Assembly: GCF_003019815.1 (NCBI RefSeq)
Contig: NZ_CP027773.1
Coordinates: 1,251,001-1,315,000, forward strand
Length of the DNA stretch: 64,000 bases
DNA from: Variovorax sp. PMC12
Lineage (GTDB): Bacteria > Pseudomonadota > Gammaproteobacteria > Burkholderiales > Burkholderiaceae_C
Direction of reading: 5' to 3'
Part shown: positions 1 to 8,703 of the stretch, one piece after another
Layout of the letters: each line of letters starts with the position of its first letter
How positions within the stretch are numbered: the first letter of the stretch is position 1
Made by a program: the position numbers and the translations under genes
Notes under the pieces: model-generated
What the model was told of the DNA's origin: nothing
Databases searched by the model: none
The model's input: only the letters and a program-made list of their open reading frames with translations

Positions 1-54
1 GAAAGGTCAAAAATCAGGCACGTCGTGGTCGCGTCCGCACATGGAGTGCGTCAA

Positions 55-639
55 CTACGCATCGAGGGGAGCCGATAGCCTCGACAGGGCTGCCACACGA
101 CAGACATCCAGAATTTCATCGGCGAGGGGCGAGTCGTCAGGACACGCCCGCGACAGCATCAACGCGCCAATCGCCTGCGCGAACACTTCGATGCGCCTGG
201 CGCGCTGGGCTCCTGCCCGTTTGCCGTCCTCCGGCGCACCGAGCGGGTTGGCCAGGGTCGCCAGCAGGCCTTCAACGCCGGCCTCGAAAGTCGCCTTGAT
301 CGACGCCGGCTGACGCGCAGCGTCTCCGCATAGCGCGGCCATCGTGCAACCTTCACCACGAGCGTCACGATGCTCTCGGGACAGGTATTGCTTGACGACC
401 GCTGTCGCATCGGCCCCTTCGGCTTTGGCAGCCGACTGCGCAAAACCACAGGTCGCCGCCTCCGCCAGCAGGTCTGCCTTGGAGCCGAAGTGCTTGTAGA
501 ACCCGCCGTGGGTGAAGCCTGCGACCGCCATCAAGTCCGCGATCCCTACCCCGTCGTAGCCACGCTCGCGAAACAGGGTGGAGGCCGTTTCGACGATGTG
601 CGCCCGGTTCGCCTGCGCCTGCGCTTTGGTGACCTTCAT
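55..639 (-). CDS. TetR/AcrR family transcriptional repressor
   Basis: A 194-residue TetR-type regulator. The N-terminal DNA-binding domain covers about residues 10-58, with the typical recognition helix and following turn AGFTHGGFYKHFGSK at 40-54. The C-terminal ligand domain has two cysteines in GCTMAALCGDA. I start at the ATG at 639 (MKVTKAQ); an upstream in-frame ATG at 687 would add 16 residues unlike the family. It diverges from the Old Yellow Enzyme gene at 815 across 175 bp that hold a good promoter for this gene and a palindrome. By analogy with NemR of E. coli, which represses nemA and senses electrophiles through cysteines, it probably represses the neighbouring reductases; the ligand is inferred, not seen. 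Confidence 0.9.
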   Translation of the reverse strand: MKVTKAQAQANRAHIVETASTLFRERGYDGVGIADLMAVAGFTHGGFYKHFGSKADLLAEAATCGFAQSAAKAEGADATAVVKQYLSREHRDARGEGCTMAALCGDAARQPASIKATFEAGVEGLLATLANPLGAPEDGKRAGAQRARRIEVFAQAIGALMLSRACPDDSPLADEILDVCRVAALSRLSAPLDA

Positions 640-678
640 GTCCAGGATCCCTCTAGATGTGCCATTGGTGAAGCCTTG

Positions 679-706
679 AATATACATTGATTTTAACTAT
701 CATCAA
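679..706 (-). promoter_or_regulatory. Probable sigma-70 promoter of the tetR gene
   Basis: On the minus strand the -35 box TTGATG (701-706) and the -10 box TATATT (679-684) are separated by 16 bases, a near-consensus pair. It fires toward the repressor start at 639, leaving a leader of about 30 bases. Confidence 0.55.
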
Positions 707-711
707 AATCC

Positions 712-740
712 TTGACAACAAAGATGATGATCGACATCAT
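712..740 (+). promoter_or_regulatory. Candidate reductase promoter and TetR operator
   Basis: A perfect TTGACA -35 box lies at 712-717 on the plus strand. Immediately downstream is a perfect inverted repeat, ATGATG (724-729) and CATCAT (735-740), with 5 bases between the arms. Its position across the -10 region is where a TetR dimer would block transcription of the Old Yellow Enzyme gene. The -10 box itself is poor (CATCAT at the expected spacing). Operator function is inferred from position and symmetry. Confidence 0.45.
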
Positions 741-814
741 TGAGCCAACTTGCCTTGTAAGGCTTCCGGATATGAGCGGCACCCACCTGATCAACGACGA
801 CACAGCAACCCAAC

Positions 815-1909
<1,095 letters not shown>

Positions 1910-1969
1910 CGATTGCCCCATGCCGCACACCGCGGCATGGGCTTACCTTTCTATCAAGAGGAAAAACAC

Positions 1970-2758
1970 ATGACCACTCGTACCACTGTTCTCATCACGG
2001 GCGCCTCGACCGGCATTGGCGCCATTTATGCCGACCGCTTCGCACGCCGCGGCCACGACCTTGTGCTGGTGGCGCGAGACCAGGCGCGGCTGGAAACGCT
2101 CGCTGCACGCCTGCGCGACGAAACCGGCACTGCCGTCGAGATCCTTGCGGCCGACCTGACCCAACCTGGCGATCTGGCCGCAGTCGAGGCGCGCCTGCGC
2201 GAGGACGCCAGGATCGACACCCTGATCAACAACGCCGGGGCCGCGCTGTCCGGGCAGTTCATCGACCAGTCGACAGACGATGTGGCCCGCCTGGTCAGCC
2301 TCAACACCACCGCACTCGTCAGGCTGGCGAGCGCCATCGCCCCGCGCCTGGCGCAGGCTGGCAAAGGCGCGATCGTCAACATCGGCTCGGTGGTCGGCCT
2401 GGCGCCCGAGTTCGGCATGTCCGTCTACGGTGCGACCAAGGCCTTCGTGCTGTTCCTGTCCCAGGGGCTGAGCTTGGAGCTCACGCCCAGGGGTGTCTAC
2501 GTGCAGGCGGTGTTGCCTGCCGGAACCCGTACTGAGATCTGGGAACGCGCGGGCATCGACAGCAGTTCGATGCCCGATCTGATGGGAGTGGAAGAACTGG
2601 TAGATGCCGCGCTGGTGGGATTCGACCGCCGCGAACTCGTGACCATCCCGCCGCTGCACGATGCCGCGCGCTGGGAGGTGCTGAACACGGCACGCCAGGC
2701 CCTGATCGGGGACATCCGGCAGGCACACGTGGCTGAGCGCTATCGAACCGCCGCCTGA
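1970..2758 (+). CDS. SDR family NAD(P)-dependent oxidoreductase
   Basis: A 262-residue classical short-chain dehydrogenase. It has the cofactor motif TGASTGIG (10-17), NNAG (87-90), and the catalytic Ser140, Tyr153 and Lys157 (YGATK). The start at 1970 is chosen over an upstream ATG at 1913 because it follows the Shine-Dalgarno-like AAGAGG at about 1956-1961 and puts the Rossmann motif at its usual distance from the N-terminus. It lies 60 bp after nemA and 35 bp before the next reductase, so co-transcription is likely. Substrate unknown. Confidence 0.88.
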   Translation: MTTRTTVLITGASTGIGAIYADRFARRGHDLVLVARDQARLETLAARLRDETGTAVEILAADLTQPGDLAAVEARLREDARIDTLINNAGAALSGQFIDQSTDDVARLVSLNTTALVRLASAIAPRLAQAGKGAIVNIGSVVGLAPEFGMSVYGATKAFVLFLSQGLSLELTPRGVYVQAVLPAGTRTEIWERAGIDSSSMPDLMGVEELVDAALVGFDRRELVTIPPLHDAARWEVLNTARQALIGDIRQAHVAERYRTAA

Positions 2759-2793
2759 AGCGGCAAAAGACTCCAGAACGCAACGGACGGCAC

Positions 2794-3780
2794 ATGACAT
2801 TCAAGGCACTGCTCGCCAGCAAGACTGGCGACACCATTTCAACCGGCCTGGTCGACTTCAAGGACGAGGAGCTGATGCCGGGCGACGTCACCGTTGCGGT
2901 CGAGTACTCGACGGTGAACTACAAGGACGCGATGGCGCTCAGTGGCCGGTCACCGGTCATTCGCCAGTTTCCGCTGATTCCTGGCATCGACTTTGCCGGT
3001 GTCGTCGAGTCGTCGGCCTATCGCGGCCTCGTCGCTGGCGACCGCGTGCTGGCGACCGGCTGGGGACTGAGCCAGACGCACCATGGTGGCTTCGCGCAAA
3101 AGGCGCGGGTGAGCGGTGATTGGCTGGTCAAGGTCCCGGAAGTCTTTTCGACCCGTGATGCCATGGCCATTGGCACCGCCGGGTTCACCGCCATGTTGTC
3201 CGTACTCGCACTGGAGCATGGCGGCCTCGCGCCCGAGCTTGGCGACATCCTGGTGACCGGCGCCAATGGCGGCGCCGGCTCCGTGGCCATCGCACTGCTG
3301 TCGGGCCTGGGCTACCGCGTGATCGCCTCGACCGGTCGCCTCGAGGAAGCCGCCTACCTGCGTACGCTGGGCGCGGCGGACGTCATCGACCGCCACACCC
3401 TTTCCGAAGCGGGCGCACCGATCGCCAGGGAGCGGTGGGCCGGGGCCATCGATTCGGTCGGCAGCCATACGTTGGCGAACGTCCTGGCCCAGACCCGGTA
3501 TCGCGGTGTGGTCGCGGCCTTCGGCCTCGCACAGGGCGCGGACCTGCCGGCATCCGTGCTGCCGTTCATCCTGCGCAACGTCACCCTCGCCGGTATCGAC
3601 TCGGTCAATGCGCCGCAGCCTGTGCGGCTGCAGGCGTGGTCGCGTCTGGCCAGCGACCTGGACCTGGACAAGCTTGCACGGACCACCAGGGTGATTGGCC
3701 TCGCAGAGGTTCCTGAAGTCGCCAGCCAGGTCCTCGCAGGGAAGGTTCAGGGGCGCACCATCGTCGATGTGAACGCCTGA
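2794..3780 (+). CDS. YhdH/AcuI-type acryloyl-CoA reductase-like MDR oxidoreductase
   Basis: A 328-residue zinc-free medium-chain reductase. It carries the YhdH-family VNYKDAMALSG segment (41-51) and the NADPH-binding glycine-rich TGANGGAGSVA (155-165). E. coli YhdH/AcuI reduces acryloyl-CoA, and relatives reduce other reactive alkenes. The position inside the TetR/Old Yellow Enzyme cluster fits a role in removing alpha,beta-unsaturated electrophiles. The C-terminal segment GKVQGRTIVDV is typical of the family. The physiological substrate is not shown by the sequence. Confidence 0.9.
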   Translation: MTFKALLASKTGDTISTGLVDFKDEELMPGDVTVAVEYSTVNYKDAMALSGRSPVIRQFPLIPGIDFAGVVESSAYRGLVAGDRVLATGWGLSQTHHGGFAQKARVSGDWLVKVPEVFSTRDAMAIGTAGFTAMLSVLALEHGGLAPELGDILVTGANGGAGSVAIALLSGLGYRVIASTGRLEEAAYLRTLGAADVIDRHTLSEAGAPIARERWAGAIDSVGSHTLANVLAQTRYRGVVAAFGLAQGADLPASVLPFILRNVTLAGIDSVNAPQPVRLQAWSRLASDLDLDKLARTTRVIGLAEVPEVASQVLAGKVQGRTIVDVNA

Positions 3781-3830
3781 CCGCCAACGCGATGACGATG
3801 CCCCCTACCGACAAGCACCCAGGATCGCAC

Positions 3831-4661
3831 ATGCCCTACATCGACACCCCCAACCAATCGATCGACGTCGACGGGACTGCATTCGCGTACCGTGACCTGG
3901 GGCCGCGCAGCGGCGTGCCGCTGGTTCTGCTCAATCACTGGGGCGCGGTCCTCGACAATTTCGACCCGCGTATCGTCGATGGACTTGCCCGCAGACATCG
4001 CATCATCGCCATCGACTACCGGGGGATCGGCGCTTCAGGCGGAACAGCACCCGTGACCATCGATGCGATGGCCCGGGACGCGATCTCGCTGATCCACGCA
4101 CTGGGTTTCGAGAAGGTCGACCTGCTCGGCTTCTCCCTCGGAGGATTCGTGGCGCAGGACATCGCGCTGAAAGCCCCTGGCCTGGTGCGCCGGCTCATCC
4201 TGACCGGCACGGGGCCGGCGGGCGGCAAAGGCATCGAACGGGTCGGAGCGGTTTCTTGGCCGCTGATCGTCAAAGGCCTGTTGACGCTGCGCGATCCAAA
4301 GACCTATCTGTTCTTCACCTCCACGGCCAATGGCCGTCGAGCCGCGAAAGCCTTCCTGGCGCGACTGAAGGAGCGCAAGGCGGATCGGGACAAGGAGCCG
4401 ACGCCACGAGCTTTCCTGCGGCAGCTGAAGGCCATCAAGGCCTGGGGCCGGCAGGCGCCGCAGGATCTGGGCGGCATCCGCATCCCTGTGCTGATCGCCA
4501 ATGGCGACAACGACATCATGGTGCCCACCGTGAACAGCCATGACATCGCGCGTCGCATTCCCGGCTCGCAACTGGTCATCTACAAGGACGCCGGGCATGG
4601 CGGGATCTTCCAGTACCACGGCGAGTTCGTGCCCAGGGCGCTGGCCTTCCTCAATGACTGA
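3831..4661 (+). CDS. Alpha/beta fold hydrolase
   Basis: A 276-residue alpha/beta hydrolase with the nucleophile elbow GFSLGGF (Ser102), an acid in NGDND (Asp226 or Asp228) and the catalytic His256 in AGHGG. The start at 3831 (MPYIDTP) is preferred; an in-frame ATG at 3792 would add 13 residues with no recognisable signal peptide. It probably acts on an ester or similar small molecule in the cytoplasm. It sits 50 bp after the YhdH-like gene and 27 bp before another reductase, so it appears to be part of the same transcription unit. The substrate cannot be read from the sequence. Confidence 0.87.
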   Translation: MPYIDTPNQSIDVDGTAFAYRDLGPRSGVPLVLLNHWGAVLDNFDPRIVDGLARRHRIIAIDYRGIGASGGTAPVTIDAMARDAISLIHALGFEKVDLLGFSLGGFVAQDIALKAPGLVRRLILTGTGPAGGKGIERVGAVSWPLIVKGLLTLRDPKTYLFFTSTANGRRAAKAFLARLKERKADRDKEPTPRAFLRQLKAIKAWGRQAPQDLGGIRIPVLIANGDNDIMVPTVNSHDIARRIPGSQLVIYKDAGHGGIFQYHGEFVPRALAFLND

Positions 4662-4688
4662 ACAATAAAAAACCCTGAAAAAGCCCCC

Positions 4689-5690
4689 ATGAAAGCTTTC
4701 ATCATCGACCGGTACGGAAAGAAAGAAGTCGGCCGCATTGCCGACATGCCCGACCCAGAGGCCCGGGACGATGACGTCCTGATCCGGATCCACGCGGCGA
4801 GCATCAATCCCCTGGACTCGAAGACCAAGAGCGGTGAATTCAAGTTGATTCTTCCCTACCGCCTCCCCCTGATCCTGGGCAACGACATGGCCGGAACGGT
4901 CGTGCGGGTCGGCGCTCGCGTTCGCAACTTCAAGCCCGGCGATGAGATCTACGCACGCCCCGACGACGATCGCATCGGCACGTTCGCCGAGTTCATTGCC
5001 GTCAAGGCGTCATCGCTGGCACTGAAGCCCGCGAATCTCAGCATGGTCGAGGCCGCATCCGTTCCTCTGGCGGCCCTGACGGCCTGGCAGGTGCTGGTCG
5101 AAACCGCCAAGCTGAAAAGGGGGCAGAAGGTTCTGATCCATGCCGGCTCCGGCGGCGTCGGCACCATCGCCATCCAGCTGGCCAAGCATCTCGGGGCGTT
5201 CGTGGCCACGACCACCAGTACGGCCAACATCGCCTGGGTGAAGGACTTGGGAGCGGACGTCGTCATCGACTACAAACAGCAGGACTTCGCCGCGGTGCTT
5301 CGCGACTACGACGTGGTGCTGAACAGCCTCGGAAACAGCGAGCTGAACAAATCCCTCCAGGCTCTCAAGCCGGGCGGGCATCTCATCTCCATCTCGGGGC
5401 CGCCCACCCCGGCGTTCGCCATCGCGCGAGGACTGGCCTGGCCGCTCCGACTGGCGCTGCGCCTGTTGAGTTTCAGCATCAGGAACAAGGCAAAGAAGAT
5501 CGGAGGCCAATACACCTTCGTCTTCATGCGGGCCGATGGGGCGCAGTTGCGCGAGATCACGGCCCTCATCGAGTCAGGCGCCATCCGCCCGGTCGTCGAC
5601 AGGGTATTCCCATTTCAGGACACCCACAAAGCTTTGGCCTACGTCGACAGTGGGCGCGCCAAGGGCAAGGTCGTGGTGCAAATGCTGTAG
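4689..5690 (+). CDS. NADP-dependent quinone-oxidoreductase-like MDR protein
   Basis: A 333-residue zinc-independent medium-chain dehydrogenase/reductase. It shows the ASINPLDSKTKSG region (37-49) typical of quinone/alkenal reductases and the nucleotide-binding HAGSGGVG (151-158). It is the second enzyme of this superfamily in the cluster but is clearly a different subgroup from the YhdH-like protein upstream. It follows the hydrolase gene by 27 bp. The expected reaction is NADPH-dependent reduction of quinones or enones. It is the last intact gene before the broken SDR. Confidence 0.9.
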   Translation: MKAFIIDRYGKKEVGRIADMPDPEARDDDVLIRIHAASINPLDSKTKSGEFKLILPYRLPLILGNDMAGTVVRVGARVRNFKPGDEIYARPDDDRIGTFAEFIAVKASSLALKPANLSMVEAASVPLAALTAWQVLVETAKLKRGQKVLIHAGSGGVGTIAIQLAKHLGAFVATTTSTANIAWVKDLGADVVIDYKQQDFAAVLRDYDVVLNSLGNSELNKSLQALKPGGHLISISGPPTPAFAIARGLAWPLRLALRLLSFSIRNKAKKIGGQYTFVFMRADGAQLREITALIESGAIRPVVDRVFPFQDTHKALAYVDSGRAKGKVVVQML

Positions 5691-5699
5691 CTGACGCGC

Positions 5700-6277
5700 A
5701 TGCGGCACGACACGGAGAACGACAGGAGTACCCACACAACCATCAACATCGGCAAGCGCGCGCTCGTAACCGGCGCATCCAGCGGCATTGGCGCGGCCAT
5801 CGCGCGTGAGCTCGCGGCGCTCGGCTCGGCAAGCCCGATGCCGCGGGCGCGCTGTGGGACGCCGGGCTCGCCGGCGGCCCGATCGACATCCTGATCGACA
5901 ACGCCGGGTTCGGCTATTTCCGCCGGTTCGACGGGGTCGACTGGGCGCGCGACGCGGAACTCATCCAACTCAACATGACCTCGCTGGTCGCGCCGGTGAC
6001 CTGCATCTGCCCTGGCGGCACCGAGACCGCGTTCCACGCTGCGTCCGGCGGGGGCGACTACTCGTGGATCGCGAACGCGTCGGCGAAAAGCGCGGAGTTC
6101 GTGGCGCACGCCGCGATCCGCGCGATGCTGCGCGGCGAGCGCACGGTGGTGCCCGGGCTGTTCAACAAGCTGTCGTGCTTCGGCGTGCGTTTCTTGACGC
6201 GGCGGTTCGCGTCGCGTGTGGCGACTCAAGTGCTCGGCAAGCCGCGGTTGGCACTGCCGGCGCGACAAGGGACTTGA
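5700..6277 (+). pseudogene. Decayed SDR family oxidoreductase gene
   Basis: Remains of a short-chain dehydrogenase in two frames. The N-terminal cofactor motif LVTGASSGIGAAIA is read in the frame of 5700. At about 5822-5830 the reading shifts, and the NNAG-equivalent (IDNAGFGYFRRF) and the C-terminal half (CICPGGTETAF and onward) are read in the frame of 5882. Compared with intact SDRs, two segments are missing: the strand after the first helix (frame-shifting deletion) and, after LNMTSLV, an in-frame loss of roughly 55-65 residues that removes the catalytic Ser and YxxxK. No clear start codon follows the GGAG at 5725-5728. It cannot encode a working enzyme of this class. Confidence 0.82.
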
Positions 6278-6316
6278 GACCGCGGGCAACCATTGCAGAC
6301 AACTGCAGGGGCGCCC

Positions 6317-7936
6317 TCACTCCCACTCGATCGTCGCCGGCGGCTTGCTCGAAACGTCGTAAGTCACCCGGTTGATCCCGCGCACTTCATTGATGATGCG
6401 CCCCGACACTTTCTTCAGCAGCGCATACGGCAGCTCCGCCCAGTCCGCCGTCATGAAGTCGCTGGTCTGCACCGCGCGCAGCGCGACCACGTAGTCGTAG
6501 GTGCGGCCGTCGCCCATCACGCCCACGCTCTTCACCGGCAGGAACACAGTGAAGGCCTGGCTCGTGAGGTCGTACCAGGTCTTGCCGGTTTCGGCGTCGG
6601 TGAAGTTGCGCAGTTCCTCGATGAAGATCGCGTCGGCGCGGCGCAGCAGGTCGGCGTATTCCTTCTTCACTTCGCCGAGGATGCGCACGCCCAGGCCGGG
6701 GCCCGGGAACGGATGGCGATACACCATCTCCGGCGGCAGGCCGAGCGCCACGCCCAGCTCGCGCACTTCGTCCTTGAACAGGTCGCGCAGCGGCTCCAGC
6801 AGCTTCAGGCCGAGCTGCTCGGGCAGGCCGCCCACGTTGTGGTGGCTCTTGATGGTGACGGCCTTCTTGCTCTTGGCGCCGCCCGACTCGATGACGTCGG
6901 GGTAGATGGTGCCTTGCGCCAGGAAGGTCGCGCCCTTGTGGCCCCCGTCGCCCGCCTTCAGCTTCGCGGCTTCCTGCTTGAACACGGTGACGAATTCGCC
7001 GCCGATGATCTTGCGCTTGGCTTCGGGGTCGCTCACGCCGGCGAGCTTGCCGAGGAACAGCTCGCTGGCGTCCACGCGGATCACTTTCGCGTGCAGCTTG
7101 CCTTCGAACATTTCCATGACCATGTCGCCTTCGTTCAGGCGCAGCAGGCCATGGTCGACGAACACGCAGGTCAGCTGGTCGCCGATGGCGCGGTGGATGA
7201 GCGCGGCGGCCACGCTCGAATCGACACCACCCGACAGGCCGAGGATGACTTCTTCGTCGCCCACCTGCTCGCGGATTTTCTGCACGGCTTCCGCGATGTG
7301 GTCGCGCATGACCCAGTCGGGCTTGGCGTCGCAGATGCCGAGCACGAAGCGCTCGATGATCGCCTTGCCCTGCACGGTGTGCGTCACTTCGGGGTGGAAC
7401 TGCAGCGCGTAGTAGCGGCGCGCCTCGTCGGCCATGCCGGCGATGGGGCAGCTGTCGGTGCTGGCCATGAGCTTGAAGCCCGGCGGCAGTTCGGTGACCT
7501 TGTCGCCGTGGCTCATCCACACGTTGAGCATGCCGTGGCCTTCGGGCGTGGTGAAGTCGGCGATGTCCTTCAGCAGCGCGGTGTGGCCGCGGGCGCGCAC
7601 GGCCGCGAAGCCGAATTCGCGCTTGTGGCCGCCCTCGACCTTGCCGCCGAGCTGGTGCGCCATGGTCTGCATGCCGTAGCAGATGCCGAGCACCGGCACG
7701 CCGAGGTCGAACACGGCTTGCGGGGCCTTGTCGGTGGTTTCCTCGTAAACGCTGGCGTGGCTGCCAGAGAGGATCACGCCCTTCAGGTGGCCGTCGGCGG
7801 CGTATTCGCGCACCCATTCGTCGGTGACGTCGCAGGGATGCACTTCGCTCAGCACGTGGGCTTCGCGCACGCGGCGTGCGATCAGCTGGGTGACTTGCGA
7901 GCCGAAATCGAGGATGAGGATCTTGTCGTGTTGCAT
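6317..7936 (-). CDS. guaA: GMP synthase (glutamine-hydrolysing)
   Basis: A 539-residue enzyme that converts XMP, ATP and glutamine to GMP, the last step of guanine nucleotide synthesis. The N-terminal class I glutamine amidotransferase domain has the triad Cys86 (GICYGMQ), His181 and Glu183 (QFHPEVTH). The ATP pyrophosphatase domain has the P-loop SGGVDSS (235-241), and the C-terminal dimerisation domain ends in PPATIEWE as in other GuaA proteins. The start lies 10 bases after the toxin stop codon, so guaA is probably read through from guaB and the toxin-antitoxin pair. Confidence 0.98.
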   Translation of the reverse strand: MQHDKILILDFGSQVTQLIARRVREAHVLSEVHPCDVTDEWVREYAADGHLKGVILSGSHASVYEETTDKAPQAVFDLGVPVLGICYGMQTMAHQLGGKVEGGHKREFGFAAVRARGHTALLKDIADFTTPEGHGMLNVWMSHGDKVTELPPGFKLMASTDSCPIAGMADEARRYYALQFHPEVTHTVQGKAIIERFVLGICDAKPDWVMRDHIAEAVQKIREQVGDEEVILGLSGGVDSSVAAALIHRAIGDQLTCVFVDHGLLRLNEGDMVMEMFEGKLHAKVIRVDASELFLGKLAGVSDPEAKRKIIGGEFVTVFKQEAAKLKAGDGGHKGATFLAQGTIYPDVIESGGAKSKKAVTIKSHHNVGGLPEQLGLKLLEPLRDLFKDEVRELGVALGLPPEMVYRHPFPGPGLGVRILGEVKKEYADLLRRADAIFIEELRNFTDAETGKTWYDLTSQAFTVFLPVKSVGVMGDGRTYDYVVALRAVQTSDFMTADWAELPYALLKKVSGRIINEVRGINRVTYDVSSKPPATIEWE

Positions 7937-7946
7937 GGCGAAGGAC

Positions 7947-8381
7947 TCAGAGCGTTGAAATGTCGAACAGCCGGACGCCTGCTTGCGGCGCGGCCTGGAT
8001 GAGGCGCTCGTCGAAGGTCGCGAGCGGAAGATTGAGCGATTTTGCGAGCCAGAGATAGCCCGCGTCGTACTGGGACACGCCCGCGTCGATGGCCACGGCG
8101 AGCACGGCCTTGTGCTGCGCCGGCGCCAGCTCGTGCAGCTCGACGCGGTGGCGTATGGCGTCGAGCACGCTCCACAGCCCTTCGACCGCGGACGAGGGAA
8201 TGCGGCCGCTTTGCACGCCGTTGGCCAGGATGTTGGCGCACTCCCATTGCCACACGTTGGGCGCCTGTGGCTCGACCTCGTCGCGGCGGATGGCGGCGTA
8301 GAGCTTGCGGGTGTGTGCGGTGGCGTGGTCGGGCAGCAGCCAGGCTGCGGTGACCGAGGCGTCCATGACGAAGGCTGTCAT
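7947..8381 (-). CDS. PIN-domain (VapC-type) toxin
   Basis: A 144-residue PIN-fold nuclease. The four acidic active-site positions expected of the family are visible: Asp7 (MDASV), Glu47 (WECAN), Asp106 (QYDAGYLWLA) and Asp124 (ATFDERL). Such proteins are Mg-dependent RNases, often acting on tRNA, and are neutralised by a partner antitoxin. The start overlaps the antitoxin stop (ATGA at 8378-8381), the usual translational coupling. It lies between guaB and guaA, 10 bases before guaA. The cleavage target is unknown. Confidence 0.88.
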   Translation of the reverse strand: MTAFVMDASVTAAWLLPDHATAHTRKLYAAIRRDEVEPQAPNVWQWECANILANGVQSGRIPSSAVEGLWSVLDAIRHRVELHELAPAQHKAVLAVAIDAGVSQYDAGYLWLAKSLNLPLATFDERLIQAAPQAGVRLFDISTL

Positions 8382-8626
8382 GGCTGGCGCCCTTCGGCGC
8401 GCAAGGCGCTCGGTGAGGCGCCGGGCTGGATGGTGGCGTGCAGCGCGTCGATCTGGCCGAGTTCGCGCTGGATCTGCTCGTCGGTGATGACCGGCTTGCG
8501 GCGCACCGGCAGCATGCGCACGACTTCCCTGCCGTGGCGGGTGATGCGAACCTCCTCGCCCTTTTCGACCGAGTCGATCAGGGCCGAGAAGTTGTTCTTG
8601 GCTTCGGCGATACCGATGGATTGCAT
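8378..8626 (-). CDS. Phd/YefM-type antitoxin
   Basis: An 82-residue antitoxin. The N-terminal Phd/YefM DNA-binding fold is visible in IGIAEAKNNFSALIDSV and GEEVRITRHGREVVRMLP, where the partner-family signature is the loop before the RITRHG strand. The charged C-terminal tail should wrap the toxin. It overlaps the toxin gene by 4 bases. The start codon lies at the edge of a perfect inverted repeat, which suggests autorepression by the antitoxin alone or the complex, as is usual for the family. Confidence 0.88.
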   Translation of the reverse strand: MQSIGIAEAKNNFSALIDSVEKGEEVRITRHGREVVRMLPVRRKPVITDEQIQRELGQIDALHATIQPGASPSALRAEGRQP

Positions 8627-8697
8627 TTGGGCCAGAAAATCTGAATCTGGCCCAAATTCTAAACCCGATCTGGCCTGACTTTCAAGGTCTGGCCAGA
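8626..8697 (-). promoter_or_regulatory. Operator region of the toxin-antitoxin pair
   Basis: The 77 bp between guaB and the antitoxin hold four copies of the core GGCCAGA. Two form a perfect 11-bp inverted repeat, TTTGGGCCAGA (8626-8636) and TCTGGCCCAAA (8646-8656), with a 9-base spacer. One lies at about 8669-8675 (TCTGGCC on the plus strand). The last is the perfect palindrome TCTGGCCAGA (8688-8697), only 6 bases from the guaB stop. The repeats read as binding sites for the Phd-like antitoxin; occupancy could also influence read-through from guaB to guaA. Confidence 0.6.
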
Positions 8698-8703
8698 TTG
8701 GGC

